This document shows positions 63,417 to 64,000 of a stretch of DNA of 64,000 nt, piece by piece. This stretch comes from Mycobacterium sp. GA-2829. GTDB taxonomy: Bacteria > Actinomycetota > Actinomycetes > Mycobacteriales > Mycobacteriaceae. The position numbers and the translations under genes were made by a program. The stretch is from assembly GCF_001499965.1 (NCBI RefSeq), contig NZ_LQIT01000023.1:1-64000 (forward strand). The letters are read 5' to 3'. The notes below the pieces were generated by a model that saw only the letters and a program-made list of their open reading frames with translations, had not been told where the DNA came from and ran no database searches. Position 1 is the first letter of the stretch, and each line of letters opens with the position of its first letter.

Positions 63417-63509
63417 ATGGACTGGCCCACCGCCGCGGTACTGATCGCCGTCGTGATCGCCGTGATGGCGATCATCACGACCTATCTCGCGTCGCGCAGC
63501 TCGAAGTGA
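63417..63509 (+). CDS. 30-aa single-span membrane peptide, DosR-linked
   Basis: ATG 63417 follows GAGGAG by six bases. The peptide (MDWPTAAVLIAVVIAVMAII then TTYLASRSSK) is one hydrophobic helix with a short acidic N-terminus and a basic C-terminus, predicting N-out/C-in insertion. It resembles KdpF-size regulatory peptides in layout only. It ends 12 bases before the next USP start, so both should share the DosR promoter. Too small for routine annotation, but ribosome-binding site, promoter and composition agree. Confidence 0.72.
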   Translation: MDWPTAAVLIAVVIAVMAIITTYLASRSSK

Positions 63510-63521
63510 TCGGCACCAGGG

Positions 63522-64000
63522 ATGTCCATCCACTCACCTCGTTACGGAATCCTGGTCGGAGTCGACGGATCCCCGGGATCAGAGGTCGCGCTACAGTGGG
63601 CCGCTGCCGAGGCGCAGGCAACCGGCACGCCGATCACGCTCGTCCACGCGGTCACTCCCTTGGTGAGCAGCTGGCCGACATTGCCTCTGCAGCAGGCGAT
63701 CTCGGCGACGGCCAACCACTACGCCGAGGATGTCCTGCGCCGCGCCCGGCAAACCGTATTGAATACCGCGGGCACTGGCCGCCGTCTTGATATCCGTTGC
63801 GAGATCATGTTCGACGGCCCGGCCGCCGTGCTGATCAATGCATCCAAGGACGCTCAGATGCTCGTCGTCGGCGCACGCGGGCTGGGCGCCGTGGCACGTG
63901 TGTTCGTGGGCTCGGTCAGCACTGCGCTACTGCACCACGCGCACTGCCCGGTCGCGGTGATCCACAGTCGGAGCGGCGGTCACCTGCCGCGTCCGGACGC
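63522..64000 (+). CDS. Universal stress protein (3' end cut by window)
   Basis: 159 codons are visible and the frame is open to the window end. First UspA domain: GILVGVDGSPGSEVALQWAA, PITLVHAVTPLVSSWPTLPL, VLRRARQTVLNTAGTGRRLD and the ATP-binding VVGARGLGAVARVFVGSVST (G-2x-G-9x-G-S pattern) with CPVAVIH at the domain end. A second domain may follow outside the window, as in most DosR-regulon USPs. It starts 12 bases after the membrane-peptide gene. It is the intact counterpart of the pseudogene at 59.5 kb. Confidence 0.88.
   Translation, partial: MSIHSPRYGILVGVDGSPGSEVALQWAAAEAQATGTPITLVHAVTPLVSSWPTLPLQQAISATANHYAEDVLRRARQTVLNTAGTGRRLDIRCEIMFDGPAAVLINASKDAQMLVVGARGLGAVARVFVGSVSTALLHHAHCPVAVIHSRSGGHLPRPD

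Overview
This window comes from a high-G+C actinobacterium and reads as a fast-growing mycobacterium (Mycolicibacterium type). The reasons are the left-hand gene order (sppA, SAM methyltransferases, secY, adk, mapA, sigL, rslA, MarR), which matches M. tuberculosis Rv0724-Rv0737, a clear dosR-dosS pair, F420-type oxidoreductases, and frequent GTG/TTG or leaderless starts. All identifications were made by eye from motifs and remembered families; no database search was run.

Layout. 0-11.4 kb: end of a 13E12/HNH protein, an LLM oxidoreductase, sppA, four tandem LCM-type methyltransferases, then secY-adk-mapA and sigL-rslA-marR. 11.4-15.6 kb: an NmrA-type protein with a divergent MarR regulator sharing palindromic operators, a GAF histidine kinase/LuxR response regulator pair, and a HAD protein. 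15.6-25.8 kb: valine catabolism (mmsA-fadE9-mmsB), rmlBC, two LLM paralogues, and an unusual redox-type two-component pair (cNMP-domain histidine kinase plus receiver-thioredoxin-reductase fusion).

25.8-64 kb is a DosR (hypoxia/NO dormancy) supercluster built around dosR and dosS (30.9-33.3 kb). It holds homologues of M. tuberculosis DosR-regulon genes (Rv2004c, universal stress proteins, Acg nitroreductases, Rv1733c, pfkB-Rv2030c, Tgs1-type acyltransferase, otsB1, DUF1918/Rv0569). It also holds PEP synthase, a RafH-type ribosome hibernation factor, a hemerythrin-fused P-type ATPase, Nramp/MgtE-like metal handling, two alcohol dehydrogenases and several small unknown proteins. DosR-box palindromes stand before nearly every transcription unit. 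Seven have an NANNNT hexamer exactly 23 nt beyond the box; in five of these the start codon follows 6-7 nt later, which predicts leaderless mRNA. Boxes often repeat at 21-23 bp, two helical turns.

An arsenic-resistance island (arsR-acr3-arsC-arsC, cadI/arsI, second arsR; 53.2-56.9 kb), visibly less G+C rich, sits inside the DosR cluster. Just beyond PEP synthase is a multiply frameshifted universal-stress pseudogene. Two small genes were found by eye: a 54-codon ORF overlapping the DUF1918 gene and a 30-residue membrane peptide behind a DosR tandem box. Together the right half equips the cell for oxygen-limited survival: sensing (DosS/DosR), ribosome hibernation (RafH), lipid storage (WS/DGAT), sugar and PEP metabolism (PfkB, OtsB1-like, PEP synthase), redox and aldehyde reactions, and metal transport.
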